Numbered from the stretch's first letter, positions 25,503 to 34,855 are shown. The stretch is 64,000 bases of DNA from Phytoactinopolyspora halophila (GCF_003287285.1 NZ_QMIG01000018.1:45091-109090); one strand, 5' to 3'. Notes: a model not told the origin generated them from the letters alone. Numbers and translations: made by a program.

Positions 25503-26867
25503 GTGGAGTACTACGAGAACGTCATCGAGCTCATTGGCCGGACCCCGATCGTGAAGCTGGGAACACTGGGGGCGGATCTGTCCGTTCCCGTCTTGGCAAA
25601 GGTCGAATACTTCAACCCCGGAGGATCGGTCAAGGACCGGATCTGCCTGCGAATGGTTGAGGAGGCCGAGCGCGCGGGCCGCATCGGCCCTGGCGGAACG
25701 ATCGTCGAGCCCACTAGCGGCAACACCGGGGTGGGGTTGGCCATCGTCGCGCAGCGCCGTGGATACCGGTGCATATTCGTCTGCCCGGACAAGGTGAGTG
25801 AGGACAAGCGCAACGTCTTGAAGGCGTATGGCGCCGAGGTGGTCGTGTGCCCCACGGCGGTGCCCCCTGAACATCCCGACTCGTACTATTCCGTCTCCGA
25901 TCGCCTGGTCAAAGAGATCCCCGGAGCGTGGAAGCCCGATCAGTACTCCAATCCAGCCAATCCCCGGTCTCATTACGAGACCACGGGCCCCGAGTTGTGG
26001 GAGCAAACCGGGGGCGGGATCACCCACTTCGTGGCCGGTATCGGTACCGGTGGCACCATCAGCGGGACTGGCCGCTATCTCAAGGAAGTGTCCGGTGGCC
26101 AGGTCCGGGTGATCGGCGTGGATCCGGAAGGCTCCGTCTACTCGGGCGGCAGCGGACGCCCGTATCTGGTCGAGGGCGTCGGCGAGGATTTCTGGCCGGA
26201 GACATACGACCGGAACATCTGTGATGAGATCGTCGCGATCTCGGATCATGACTCGTTCCACTTCACGCGGCGGCTGGCGCGTGAAGAGGGATTGCTCGTC
26301 GGCGGCTCGTGCGGCATGGCCGTCGCCGGCGCGCTGCAAGTGGCCGAGCGGGCCGGACCCGACGACGTCGTGGTGGTCTTGCTGCCCGACAGCGGGCGTG
26401 GGTACATGTCGAAGATCTTCGACGACAGCTGGATGATGTCGTATGGCTTCCTGTCGCCCGAGGAGGGCACGACGGTGGGCGACGTGATCCGGGACAAGTC
26501 CGGTGACCTTCCGGACCTGGTGCACACCCACCCCGCCGAGAGCCTCGCCGACGCGGTGGCGATCCTGCGCGAGTACAACGTCTCGCAGATGCCGGTCGTG
26601 CGTGCCGAGCCCCCAGTGATGGCGGCCGAGGTCGCCGGGGCAGTGTTCGAGCGAGACCTGATGGACGCGCTGTTCAGCGGTACGGCCACGTTGACCGATC
26701 AGGTCGAGAAGCACATGTCCGAGCCGTTGCCGACGTTGGGTGGGGGACAACCCGTGTCGAAGGCCTACGAGATGCTTCGCACGGTCGACGCCGTGCTCGT
26801 GATCGAGGACGGGCGGCCGGTGAGCGTCTTGACCCGGGCAGATCTGCTCGGCTACGTCGCTCAGTGA
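25503..26867 (+). CDS. cbs: Cystathionine beta-synthase
   Basis: Condenses serine and homocysteine to cystathionine, first step of reverse transsulfuration. 454 residues: a PLP fold-type II catalytic domain with Lys44 in GGSVKDR, the PTSGNTGVGLA and GTGGTISGTGRYLKE loops, then two C-terminal CBS (Bateman) motifs from about 330 that bind adenosyl ligands. No heme domain. GTG start at 25503 without an SD; a -10 TAGATT six bases upstream suggests leaderless translation. metB lies six genes downstream. Confidence 0.9.
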   Translation: MEYYENVIELIGRTPIVKLGTLGADLSVPVLAKVEYFNPGGSVKDRICLRMVEEAERAGRIGPGGTIVEPTSGNTGVGLAIVAQRRGYRCIFVCPDKVSEDKRNVLKAYGAEVVVCPTAVPPEHPDSYYSVSDRLVKEIPGAWKPDQYSNPANPRSHYETTGPELWEQTGGGITHFVAGIGTGGTISGTGRYLKEVSGGQVRVIGVDPEGSVYSGGSGRPYLVEGVGEDFWPETYDRNICDEIVAISDHDSFHFTRRLAREEGLLVGGSCGMAVAGALQVAERAGPDDVVVVLLPDSGRGYMSKIFDDSWMMSYGFLSPEEGTTVGDVIRDKSGDLPDLVHTHPAESLADAVAILREYNVSQMPVVRAEPPVMAAEVAGAVFERDLMDALFSGTATLTDQVEKHMSEPLPTLGGGQPVSKAYEMLRTVDAVLVIEDGRPVSVLTRADLLGYVAQ

Positions 26868-26902
26868 CGTCACCGGCGAAGAGCAGGCCGGCTCTGGTCA
26901 GC

Positions 26903-27087
26903 TGTCCGTGCGCACGCTGATACAGCTCGTAGGCGATCTCTGGCTCATCGACCGTTGCCCGGCCCGCGGTGAGGTCCCAATATCCGATGAAGTCGTCGTC
27001 TGGCCGGCGACATACAGCGAGCAGGGCGATTCCCGTCTGCTCGGTTGCTGACCGCTGCGCGGCTATGCGCTGACGGATATTGTGCAC
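26903..27087 (-). pseudogene. Fragment of a GNAT acetyltransferase
   Basis: On the minus strand GTG 27087 opens about 60 residues of RimJ/RimL-type acetyltransferase text: GYWDLTAGRATVDEPEIAYELYQRAHGQ is the family strand before the acetyl-CoA loop. Downstream the frame turns into random text and the Q/RxxGxG/A loop is missing. The N-terminal part also seems short. It abuts a palindrome and the DUF2975/XRE pair. Confidence 0.6.
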
Positions 27088-27094
27088 GCCATGA

Positions 27095-27113
27095 CATATC
27101 GCAATGCGATATG
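27095..27113. promoter_or_regulatory. 19-bp palindrome, candidate operator
   Basis: CATATCGCA-A-TGCGATATG, perfect 9-bp arms around one base, in the promoter of the DUF2975-XRE pair and overlapping the 5' side of the GNAT fragment. A likely site for the XRE regulator, which is encoded downstream. Confidence 0.6.
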
Positions 27114-27166
27114 ATTTTATTGTTTCTCAATATATCGTTTCCCGTAGTGGGCTAGGCGGACGCGGC

Positions 27167-27928
27167 ATGACGACGCGGCGAGCGTTCCGGATCGGTGGCT
27201 GGATCGCGCTGGTCGCCGGCACATTCGTGGCGGCGGCTGCGGTGACGACGGCGGTGGTAGGCGTTTTGGCGCTGACGGGAAAGGTCACGTATCCCGCGGA
27301 CATCGAGGTCGGACCGTTCTCCGTCCAGAGCACCATCTCGATGCCAGTTGCGCTTTATGCGGACGTGTGCGAGTCGGCCGATATCAGGGCGACTACCTCC
27401 GCTAGCGAATGCTTCAGGAACTTCTTGCACGATGACCTTGGGTCGACCACGGAGCAGGTGCGTCGCCAGGACGCGGACGTCCGGCCGACGGTTGCCAAGT
27501 TGCGGGGCGAGGTCGAGCTCGTGTCGACGGGCGGCTGGAGCCCATACGTCGCGGCCACGGTCACCAGAGGCGTGATCGGCCTGGCGGTGCTCAGCGGGTT
27601 GTTGCTCCTGCTCTGGCGGCTGCTCACGACGGCAGCTGCCGGTGAGGCGTTCAGCAACCGCACTGTACGTCATCTGCGTGCCATCGGAGGGCTGGTGATT
27701 GCGATTTCTGTCCTGGAACCGGCCGTGAATCACTTCACCAGTGCCATGCAAGTCGGCTATTCGATGGAGTCGTTTGGAATCGGGCCGCACCTGACTCCGT
27801 TCAGCGCTGGCGTCTACCCGGACGACGTGAACTTGGGGCAGCTTGCCCTTGGCGGGCTGATACTCCTGATTGCCGAGATCTTCCGCCATGGTGCCGCGAT
27901 CGAGTCCGAGCGCAGGTTGACGGTCTGA
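27167..27928 (+). CDS. DUF2975 membrane protein
   Basis: 253 residues, about four hydrophobic segments, with the sequence TTAAAGEAFSNRTVRHLRAIG typical of DUF2975 proteins. These pair with a small XRE/YozG-like regulator and are of unknown function, often placed in mobile DNA. ATG 27167 chosen because MTTRRAFRIGGW is a natural start with AGGCGG about ten bases before; earlier in-frame codons give an unnatural N-terminus. Stop and the next start overlap by one base (TGATG). Confidence 0.8.
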   Translation: MTTRRAFRIGGWIALVAGTFVAAAAVTTAVVGVLALTGKVTYPADIEVGPFSVQSTISMPVALYADVCESADIRATTSASECFRNFLHDDLGSTTEQVRRQDADVRPTVAKLRGEVELVSTGGWSPYVAATVTRGVIGLAVLSGLLLLLWRLLTTAAAGEAFSNRTVRHLRAIGGLVIAISVLEPAVNHFTSAMQVGYSMESFGIGPHLTPFSAGVYPDDVNLGQLALGGLILLIAEIFRHGAAIESERRLTV

Positions 27929-28131
27929 TGCCGATCGAGACCAGGCTCGACCGGATGCTGGTCGAGCGCAAGATGACACTCACCGAACTCGCCGACCGCA
28001 TCGGCATCACGGTGGCCAACCTGTCGATCCTCAAGACAGGCAAAGCCAAAGCAATCCGGCTCGCTACCCTCGAAGCCATCTGCCGAGAGCTTGACTGCCA
28101 ACCCGGCGACCTGTTGACGTACGTCGATTGA
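27928..28131 (+). CDS. XRE-family regulator (YozG-like)
   Basis: 67 residues, a single helix-turn-helix: MTLTELADRIGITVANLSIL is the HTH, and LEAICRELDCQPGDLLTYVD is the conserved YozG-like end. Regulator partner of the DUF2975 membrane protein; start overlaps its stop. Probably binds the 19-bp palindrome at 27095. Confidence 0.9.
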   Translation: MPIETRLDRMLVERKMTLTELADRIGITVANLSILKTGKAKAIRLATLEAICRELDCQPGDLLTYVD

Positions 28132-28133
28132 GT

Positions 28134-28370
28134 TCAGTCGAACGCCCGACAAGACTCCGCGTTGCGCTCGGCCTCCTGGCGAGCTGTAGCGCCAAGGATG
28201 CGCGCGACCATACGGCCGGCCGGTGTCGCTGGGTCGACCTCACCGGTACAGGTGGCCAAGTCAAGCCCATGACGGTTGGCGAGATCGATCACGTCCCCCA
28301 GCTCGCGCGGTGAGCGTGTTAGCCGGTCAACGCAGTCCTTCTCGTGGCGAACAATGCCGAGCCCGGCGTC
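28134..28370 (-). pseudogene. Fragment of a serine recombinase/resolvase
   Basis: Read on the minus strand from about 28370 to a stop at 28134, the frame gives VDRLTRSPRELGDVIDLANR, then GEVDPATPAGRMVARILG and ARQEAERNAE, the conserved second half of the resolvase catalytic domain. Both the N-terminal Ser-containing block and the DNA-binding/recombinase domain are missing. It marks an old integration or deletion at the edge of the DUF2975/XRE unit. Confidence 0.7.
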
Positions 28371-28393
28371 TTCGCGGCGCTGTCAGCGTAGCG

Positions 28394-29062
28394 TCACAGT
28401 CCGGTTCCGGTGCCGACCGGGCAACTGACGCCAGTGCCGGCAAGGCCGCAGTAGCCGTTGGGGTTCTTGGCCTCCGACAGGTACTGCTGGTGATAGTCCT
28501 CGGCGTAGTAAAAGGTGCCGAGTTCGGCGATCTCGGTGGTGATCTCGCCGTGTCCGGCGCTGGATAGCCGCTGGCCGTATGCGTCGCGGGAGGCCAGCGC
28601 GGCGTCTCGTTGCCCCTCGGTGGTCCAGTAGATGGTGGAACGGTACTGCGTGCCGATGTCGTTTCCCTGTCGCATCCCTTGCGTGGGGTCGTGGGATTCC
28701 CAGAAGAGCTTGAGCAGGTCCGCGAAGGACACGCGGTCGGGATCGAAGACGACGCGAACGGCCTCGGCGTGCCCGGTCAGCCCGCTGCATACCTCCTCGT
28801 ATGTCGGGTGGGGCGTGTATCCGCCGGCGTAACCGACCGCAGTTGTCCAGACGCCGGGAACCTGCCAGAACTCGCGTTCGGCGCCCCAGAAGCAACCCAT
28901 TCCGAAAACGGCTTCCTGGTGTCCGGCCGGCGGGGCCGCGTCGATCGGCGTTCCGAGGACGGTGTGCGTCCCGGACAGGGCGAACGGGCGGGAAGCCCGG
29001 CCGGGTAGGGCGTCGTCGGGTTGGACCAGCCGGGTCTTGGCGGATTGATCGAAGATGGACAC
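28394..29062 (-). CDS. msrA: Peptide methionine-S-sulfoxide reductase MsrA
   Basis: Reduces methionine S-sulfoxide in proteins. Catalytic motif [10 protein letters not shown] (nucleophile Cys), the family block [23 protein letters not shown], and a C-terminal [13 protein letters not shown] with resolving cysteines. 222 residues with an N-terminal extension of about 45 residues. Fits the sulfur-amino-acid theme. The gap (29063-29143) to the next gene is short, with no SD or -10 that I can call. Confidence 0.92.
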   Translation of the reverse strand: MSIFDQSAKTRLVQPDDALPGRASRPFALSGTHTVLGTPIDAAPPAGHQEAVFGMGCFWGAEREFWQVPGVWTTAVGYAGGYTPHPTYEEVCSGLTGHAEAVRVVFDPDRVSFADLLKLFWESHDPTQGMRQGNDIGTQYRSTIYWTTEGQRDAALASRDAYGQRLSSAGHGEITTEIAELGTFYYAEDYHQQYLSEAKNPNGYCGLAGTGVSCPVGTGTGL

Positions 29063-29143
29063 GGAGGACCTCGCAACGATGGTGACGATGTGGCGGACAG
29101 CCTCTACACGGCGTAACGCTATCGTCGCCCGCGATGTTCCGTC

Positions 29144-30601
29144 TCACGCGAAGAGCTCGCGTAGATTCGTGGTGGCCACCGGGTCTCCGCCAGCAGCGAC
29201 GGACTCGAACGCGTGCGCGAGCCGCTGGACTGTCGGCTGCATGACGTCCCTGGGCAAGGTGAGCGGAAGGCGGATCCGGCGCTCGAAGGCGCCGTCGACT
29301 CCGAATCGTGGCCCGGCCGCCAGCCGGAGTCCGTGCTGTCCGGCCGCCGTGGTGAGCCTGCTGGACACGTGCATGCCCATGTCGCACCACAGGGCGAGCC
29401 CGCCATCGGGTGGCCGGACACGCCAGCCTGGGAGGTACTCGGCGAGCAGGGCGATCATCGCGTCCCGGCGCTCTCGCAGGTCAGCACGGCGGTGGGGGAG
29501 AATCTCGTCCGCCTGCCGGAGCAGATGGGCGGTGGCTTCCTGCTCGACGGGTGGCGAGGCGAGGTCGAGGTTGGCCCGGGTGGTCGCGAGCCTGCGGATC
29601 ATCGTCTGCTCGGCCCGTATCCAGCCGATGCGCAAGCCGCCCCAGAAGGACTTGCCGGCACTGCCGAGAGTGATAACTCCCGGGGCATAGGTGGCCAACG
29701 GTGGCGGCGGCGTGACGAACCCGACCTCGACGTTCGACTCGTCGACGACGGTGACGACGCGGGCCCGGGCCAGCGTCTCCGCCAGGTGCCGGCGTTCGAC
29801 GTCGGAGGCCAGCAGGCCCGTGGGGTTCTGGAAGTCGGGCAGCAGGTAGGCGAGCCGGGGACCGGACTGGCGCACGGCAGCCGCCAGCGCCTCGAGGTCC
29901 CACCCGTCCTCGGCGAGCGTCACGGGAACCGGCTCCGCGTGGATACGGCGGATGGCGTCGAGCGCGTTGGGATACGTCGGGTGGTCGATGATCACGCGGT
30001 CGCCAGCGCGCCCGAGCGCGGCGAGAACCAGCGTGAAGGCATGTTGTGCGCCGGAGGTGACGATGATCTGCTCCGGCGTGGTCGGCAGCCCTCGGGCATT
30101 GAAGCGGGCCGCGATGGCATCGCGCAGACTCGGCAATCCCAGGATGTGGTACCCGTGTCCGGACATGTAGTGCGGTAGCTGGGTCAGCGCGTGCTCGTAG
30201 GCGGCGCGCAGCTCGGGGCCGGGCGCCTCAGGTGCGGCCGGCGCCAGGTCGATGTGCGTGGAGGTCGTGGACGGTGCGAATGCCGCGACGGGATCGGCCG
30301 GCCGGTCATCGGGCAGCGTGGTCCAGGTTCCGGCGCCTCGCCTGCTGGCGGCGTACCCCGCGGTTCGCAGGGCGTCGTACGCCGCGGTGACCGTCGTGCG
30401 GCTCGTCGCGAGTGCGGTGGCGAGCTCGCGTTCGCTGGGCAGGCGGGTCTGTATGGCGAGCCGGCCGTCGAGGATCAGCATCTGGATGGCCGAGGCGAGA
30501 TGGCGATAGACGGTTCCGGTGCCGCCGATCGGATCGGCCTCCTGGGTACGGCCAAGCAGCCGGGCCAGTTGCCGACCGTCGATCGCTCGCATGTAGGCCA
30601 T
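29144..30601 (-). CDS. MocR-type regulator: GntR HTH fused to aminotransferase
   Basis: 485 residues: N-terminal winged helix (RLPSERELATALATSRTTVTAAYD) followed by a fold-type I aminotransferase domain with PLP Lys in GSAGKSFWGG. MocR proteins use PLP-bound effectors to regulate neighbouring genes. Divergent from a YczE-type membrane protein, a conserved MocR/YczE partnership. ATG 30601 gives MAYMRAIDGRQL; longer starts overlap the yczE promoter. No PLP synthesis genes nearby, so its effector is unknown. Confidence 0.88.
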   Translation of the reverse strand: MAYMRAIDGRQLARLLGRTQEADPIGGTGTVYRHLASAIQMLILDGRLAIQTRLPSERELATALATSRTTVTAAYDALRTAGYAASRRGAGTWTTLPDDRPADPVAAFAPSTTSTHIDLAPAAPEAPGPELRAAYEHALTQLPHYMSGHGYHILGLPSLRDAIAARFNARGLPTTPEQIIVTSGAQHAFTLVLAALGRAGDRVIIDHPTYPNALDAIRRIHAEPVPVTLAEDGWDLEALAAAVRQSGPRLAYLLPDFQNPTGLLASDVERRHLAETLARARVVTVVDESNVEVGFVTPPPPLATYAPGVITLGSAGKSFWGGLRIGWIRAEQTMIRRLATTRANLDLASPPVEQEATAHLLRQADEILPHRRADLRERRDAMIALLAEYLPGWRVRPPDGGLALWCDMGMHVSSRLTTAAGQHGLRLAAGPRFGVDGAFERRIRLPLTLPRDVMQPTVQRLAHAFESVAAGGDPVATTNLRELFA

Positions 30602-30645
30602 TGTTTCACGATTGGCCCTCGCAAAAAATGCCAATATGCGCGACG

Positions 30646-31323
30646 ATGTCGGTCGTGGCATCCCGACGACGAGCCCTCGCCGGCCCATACCTCGCGCGTC
30701 GCCTCATCCAGCTCTATCTCGGCCTGGTGCTCTACGGATTCAGCATGGCACTGATGATCGAAGCTGGGCTGGGCGTGTACCCGTGGGACGTTCTGCACCA
30801 GGGCATCGCCCTGCGGACACCGCTGTCGATCGGCGTCGTGACGATCACCGCCGGTGCTGTGGTGTTGCTCGCGTGGATACCGTTGCGCGAGCGTCCGGGC
30901 GTCGGAACGGTCAGCAACGTCGTGGTGATCGGCCTCATGCTCGACGCCTCCCTCTTCTTCCTGCCTGCACCGGACGGCCTTGCGGCGCGCGTCGCGTTCA
31001 TGCTCGTCAGCATCGTGCTGAACGGCGTCGCGACCGCCGCCTACGTCGGGGCTCGCCTGGGGCCCGGCCCGCGCGATGGCCTGATGACCGGCCTCGTCCG
31101 GGTGACAGGCCGCTCGGTGCGGGTGGTGCGGACATCGATCGAGGTCTGTGTCGTGGCGGCGGGATGGCTGCTCGGAGGCACCGTCGGTGTCGGCACGGTG
31201 CTTTACGCGCTAGGCATCGGCCCGCTGGTGCACCGGTTGCTGCCGGTGTTGACGGTTCCCACGCAGGCACGCGTGGGTTCGGGATCGCCGGGCGGGCTGC
31301 GCGGCTCCGACGGCACCACGTAG
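30646..31323 (+). CDS. YczE/YitT family membrane protein
   Basis: 225 residues with about five transmembrane helices; GLGVYPWDVLHQGIAL and GPRDGLMTGL are the family's conserved segments. Homologues partner with MocR regulators. Divergent from the MocR gene with a 44-bp gap that must contain both promoters. ATG 30646; an AT-rich CAATAT lies eight bases upstream, no SD. Function unknown. Confidence 0.85.
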   Translation: MSVVASRRRALAGPYLARRLIQLYLGLVLYGFSMALMIEAGLGVYPWDVLHQGIALRTPLSIGVVTITAGAVVLLAWIPLRERPGVGTVSNVVVIGLMLDASLFFLPAPDGLAARVAFMLVSIVLNGVATAAYVGARLGPGPRDGLMTGLVRVTGRSVRVVRTSIEVCVVAAGWLLGGTVGVGTVLYALGIGPLVHRLLPVLTVPTQARVGSGSPGGLRGSDGTT

Positions 31324-31326
31324 GGT
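31321..31326 (+). promoter_or_regulatory. -10 box of metB (leaderless)
   Basis: TAGGGT overlaps the stop codon of the preceding gene and lies seven bases before GTG 31334, which has no SD. Confidence 0.5.
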
Positions 31327-31333
31327 CCATATC

Positions 31334-32473
31334 GTGCACGGATTCGAAACGCGAGCCATCCACGCCGGTCAAGAACCCGATCCACGAACCGGTGCGGTGA
31401 TTCCACCCATCTACGCAACCAGCACGTACGCCCAGGACGGGGTCGGAGGGCTGCGCGAAGGTTACGAGTACAGCCGCTCGGCCAACCCGACCCGCGTCGC
31501 TCTGGAAGAGTGCCTGGCCTCTCTCGAAGGGGGCAGCCGCGGTCTGGCGTTCGCCAGCGGCATGGCCGCCGAAGACACGCTCTTGCGTACGGTCATGGGG
31601 CCTGGCGATCACCTGGTCATCCCGGACGACGCATACGGAGGGACGTACCGGCTGGTCAGCCGCGTGGTCGAACGCTGGGGTGTTTCGTGGACGTCAGCAC
31701 CGGTATCCGACGTCGACGCGGTGCGCGCGGCACTGCGGCCCGAAACGAAGGTCGTGTGGGTCGAGACTCCCACCAATCCGCTGCTGAACATCGCCGATGT
31801 GGAGATGCTCGCCGACGCCGCGCACGAGGTGGGCGCACTGCTCGTCGTCGACAACACGTTCGCGACGCCGTACCTCCAGCAGCCGTTGTTCCTGGGTGCC
31901 GACGTCGTCGTTCACTCCACGACGAAGTATTGCGGAGGGCATTCCGACGTCGTCGGTGGTGCGCTCGTCGTGGCCGATGACGAGCTGGGTGAACGGCTGG
32001 CGTTTCACCAGAACGCGATCGGGGGCGTGGCCGGGCCGTTCGACGCGTGGCTCGTCCTGCGCGGTCTGAAGACGCTGGCCGTGCGGATGGAGAAGCACTG
32101 CGACAACGCCGAGCGCGTGGTGACGGCGCTGATGGAGCATCCGCGCGTGGCGGACGTCCTCTATCCGGGGATGCGCACGCATCCGGGCCACCACCTGGCG
32201 CGGCAGCAGATGCACCGCTTCGGGGGAATGGTCGCGTTCCGGGTCGCTGGCGGCGAGGAGGCGGCCGTGCAGGTGTGTGATCGCGCTCAGGTCTTCACGC
32301 TTGGCGAGTCACTGGGCGGAGTGGAATCGCTCATCGAACACCCCGGACGGATGACGCATGCCAGCGCCGCAGGGAGCCCGCTCGAGGTGCCAGAGGACCT
32401 GGTCCGGCTGTCCGTGGGCATCGAGAGCATCGACGACATCCTCATCGACCTCGAGCAGGCGTTGCAGCTTTGA
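31334..32473 (+). CDS. metB: Cystathionine gamma-synthase/lyase (MetB/MetC-type)
   Basis: PLP fold-type I enzyme of transsulfuration, 379 residues. PLP Lys198 is in HSTTKYCGGHS; other family marks are YEYSRSANPTR, SGMAAE and VVDNTFATPYLQQP. Sequence alone does not decide gamma-synthase (methionine synthesis) from gamma-lyase (cysteine release); the presence of cbs upstream favours gamma-lyase. GTG start at 31334 without SD; -10 TAGGGT seven bases upstream. Confidence 0.9.
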   Translation: MHGFETRAIHAGQEPDPRTGAVIPPIYATSTYAQDGVGGLREGYEYSRSANPTRVALEECLASLEGGSRGLAFASGMAAEDTLLRTVMGPGDHLVIPDDAYGGTYRLVSRVVERWGVSWTSAPVSDVDAVRAALRPETKVVWVETPTNPLLNIADVEMLADAAHEVGALLVVDNTFATPYLQQPLFLGADVVVHSTTKYCGGHSDVVGGALVVADDELGERLAFHQNAIGGVAGPFDAWLVLRGLKTLAVRMEKHCDNAERVVTALMEHPRVADVLYPGMRTHPGHHLARQQMHRFGGMVAFRVAGGEEAAVQVCDRAQVFTLGESLGGVESLIEHPGRMTHASAAGSPLEVPEDLVRLSVGIESIDDILIDLEQALQL

Positions 32474-32477
32474 CTCG

Positions 32478-33476
32478 TCAGCCGGTGCCCGCCCAGTCAC
32501 GGAGCGCGGGAAGCACCTGGGAACCGATCTGTTTGATGGTGCTCGCCGGCTCGGCGCTGGCGACCTGTATCGCGACGTAGTCGGCGCCGACCTCGCTCAC
32601 CAGTGGCCGATACGCCTCGGCCAGGCCCTCCAGGTCACGAACGACCGTGTACTTGCCCAGAATCTCCTGCCGGTCCATGGCGTCGGCCCGTTCCCGCAAC
32701 ACCATCGGGTCGGCGGTCTCCAGGCGGCCGGGTGCGCGAAGCCCGCGCATCGGGGCGAGTGCCTCCCAGGCTTCGTCGTCGCTGCTCGCCAGGACCACCC
32801 ACCGGGTGGCCATGATGGTGGTCGAGGCTCCCCGTGCGGCGGCGGCTTCGCGATATGGCCCGATGACGCGTTCGAGCGCGTCCGCCGGGTCTTTCACGCT
32901 CGTGATCAAACCTTCGGCGTGCTGGCCGGCGAACGTCGCGGACTTGGGACCGCCAGCGGCCATCCAGACGGGGACGTTGCCGACCGGTGGGCTGTAGAGT
33001 TTCGCGGTCTGCGCCCGGTAGTACTCGCCGTCGATGTCGAGCTTTTCGCCGGCGAGCAGCCCGTGGATGATCCGCAGGGCTTCCTCCATGCGGGCGATGC
33101 GCTCGCGATAGCCGGGGAACGCGTAGCCGAGCGGAGCCTCGTTGATGGCTTCACCCGTGCCCACGCCCAAGATGAAGCGGCCCCCGGACAGCCGGTCGAG
33201 TGTCGCGGCCGCTTGAGCGATCAATCCCGGGTGGTAGCGATACAGCGGGGCGGTGACGCTCGTGGCCAGTTCGACCCGGGACGTCGCCTGAGCGGCGGCG
33301 CCGAACCAGCTCCATACGAAGCTCGACGCCGACGCGTCGTCCACCCACGGATGGAAGTGATCCGCACCGGTGACGGCATCGAATCCGGATTGCTCGGCGA
33401 GTACGGCGTGATCGAGGAGCACCTCGGGCTGATATGACTCATGACTGCACAACCATGCGAGTTTCACAGGTGCCAC
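32478..33476 (-). CDS. LLM-class F420-dependent oxidoreductase (Fgd-like)
   Basis: 332 residues, luciferase-like TIM barrel. VWSWFGAAAQATSRVELATSVT, then GGRFILGVGTGEAINEAPLG and VPVWMAAGGPKS are typical of the F420-dependent glucose-6-phosphate dehydrogenase-like branch (TIGR03557), although the substrate is not certain. GTG start 33476; a second in-frame GTG at 33467 is possible. Convergent with metB, four bases apart. Confidence 0.85.
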   Translation of the reverse strand: MAPVKLAWLCSHESYQPEVLLDHAVLAEQSGFDAVTGADHFHPWVDDASASSFVWSWFGAAAQATSRVELATSVTAPLYRYHPGLIAQAAATLDRLSGGRFILGVGTGEAINEAPLGYAFPGYRERIARMEEALRIIHGLLAGEKLDIDGEYYRAQTAKLYSPPVGNVPVWMAAGGPKSATFAGQHAEGLITSVKDPADALERVIGPYREAAAARGASTTIMATRWVVLASSDDEAWEALAPMRGLRAPGRLETADPMVLRERADAMDRQEILGKYTVVRDLEGLAEAYRPLVSEVGADYVAIQVASAEPASTIKQIGSQVLPALRDWAGTG

Positions 33477-33587
33477 ACTAATACCCCCGGGGCGATCGAA
33501 CGGTTGCGTACACGGCGTCGAGGTTGACGCTGGCGTGCTCCGGTGGCTTGATGCGGACTCGCGTTCGTGGTGACAGGATCAGGACTC

Positions 33588-34799
33588 ATGGACGTGACAA
33601 TGGAGGGGATCGAGTCGGCGGCCACCCTCTTGCACGACGTCGTGCGGCCCACGCCGATCGAGGATTCCCGGTGGCTGGGTGCCAAGGTCGGCGGCTCGGT
33701 CTATCTGAAGTGCGAAAACCTGCAACGCGCCGGTTCGTTCAAGATACGCGGTGCCTACGTGCGGATCGCGCGGATGTCGGCGGAGGAACGCCAGAACGGT
33801 GTCGTCGCGGCGAGTGCGGGCAATCACGCCCAGGGCGTGGCCCTCGCGGCGAGCATGCTCGACACGCGGGCGACGGTGTTCATGCCGGACGGAGCGCCGA
33901 TCGTCAAGGAACGAGCCACCCGGGCATACGGGGCCGATGTGCGTTTCGCTGGTACGACGGTGGACGACGCGCTGCTGGCCGCCCGGGCGTTCGCCGCGGA
34001 AACCGGCGCCGTGCTGATCCATCCGTTCGATCATCCTGACATCGTGGCAGGGCAGGCCACCGTCGGCATGGAGATTCTCCAGCAATGCCCGGACGTGCGC
34101 ACCATACTGGTCGGCGCTGGTGGGGGCGGGCTGCTCGCCGGTGTCATGATGGCGGTCCAGCATTCCCGTCCGGACGTGCGTGTCGTCGGGGTCCAGGCAG
34201 AAGGCGCAGCAGCATATCCCCCGTCGCTGGGTATGGGCGCGCCCGTCTCGCTGGAGCGGATGTCGACGATGGCGGACGGGATCGCCGTGGGCTGTCCGGG
34301 AGATGTGCCCTTCGACATCATCCGGGCGCACCACGGCAGCGTGATCACGGTCAGTGAGGAGGCGCTGTCGCAGGCCCTCGTATCGCTTCTAGAGCGCGCC
34401 AAACAGGTGGTGGAGCCGGCCGGCGCCGCGGCGGTGGCGGCGCTACTCGAAGATCCGGGTGTGTACGAACCTCCGGTGGTCGCGGTGCTATCCGGCGGCA
34501 ACATCGACCCGTTGTTGCTCATGCGGGTCATTCGCCACGGCATGGCCGCCGCGGGACGTTACCTGTCGATCCGGGTGCGGGTGCCCGATGCGCCGGGCGC
34601 GCTGGCCAAACTGCTCGGGGAGCTCGCCTCGGTTGATGCGAACGTCCTGGATGTCGTTCATCAGCGCACGAGCGCTTCGTTGCCGGTTGACCAGGTGGAG
34701 GTGGCGCTGCATCTCGAGACTCGGGGCCCCGAGCATCGCTCGCGCGTGATCGCGCGGTTGCGTCACACCGGATACCCCTTGTCATTACCTGAAGATTAA
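33588..34799 (+). CDS. ilvA: Threonine ammonia-lyase (threonine dehydratase)
   Basis: Deaminates threonine to 2-oxobutanoate for isoleucine synthesis. 403 residues, PLP fold-type II, with Lys52 in GSFKIRGA, glycine loop GAGGGGLLAG, and a C-terminal ACT domain (YLSIRVRVPDAPGALAKLLG). This is the short type, with one ACT, similar to catabolic TdcB plus ACT. ATG 33588 chosen for MDVTMEGIESA; a GTG at 33567 would add seven. A TTA codon lies four codons before the stop, read by a UAA-anticodon tRNA. Confidence 0.92.
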   Translation: MDVTMEGIESAATLLHDVVRPTPIEDSRWLGAKVGGSVYLKCENLQRAGSFKIRGAYVRIARMSAEERQNGVVAASAGNHAQGVALAASMLDTRATVFMPDGAPIVKERATRAYGADVRFAGTTVDDALLAARAFAAETGAVLIHPFDHPDIVAGQATVGMEILQQCPDVRTILVGAGGGGLLAGVMMAVQHSRPDVRVVGVQAEGAAAYPPSLGMGAPVSLERMSTMADGIAVGCPGDVPFDIIRAHHGSVITVSEEALSQALVSLLERAKQVVEPAGAAAVAALLEDPGVYEPPVVAVLSGGNIDPLLLMRVIRHGMAAAGRYLSIRVRVPDAPGALAKLLGELASVDANVLDVVHQRTSASLPVDQVEVALHLETRGPEHRSRVIARLRHTGYPLSLPED

Positions 34800-34809
34800 C
34801 TTCTTTTTT
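34791..34809 (+). terminator. Weak intrinsic terminator at the end of ilvA
   Basis: A four-bp stem GAAG/CTTC overlapping the ilvA stop is followed directly by six T. The stem is weak but the T-run is the only one in this part of the window. Confidence 0.4.
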
Positions 34810-34820
34810 CTAAAGCTGAG

Positions 34821-34849
34821 TTGACAATTATTGAATCCAGGTAGAGGAT
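34821..34849 (+). promoter_or_regulatory. Promoter before the DUF4097-like gene
   Basis: TTGACA -35, then 17 bases, then GAGGAT as -10, ending six bases before ATG 34856. It suggests a short or leaderless transcript, though GAGG could double as an SD. Confidence 0.5.
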
Positions 34850-34855
34850 CGTGGC

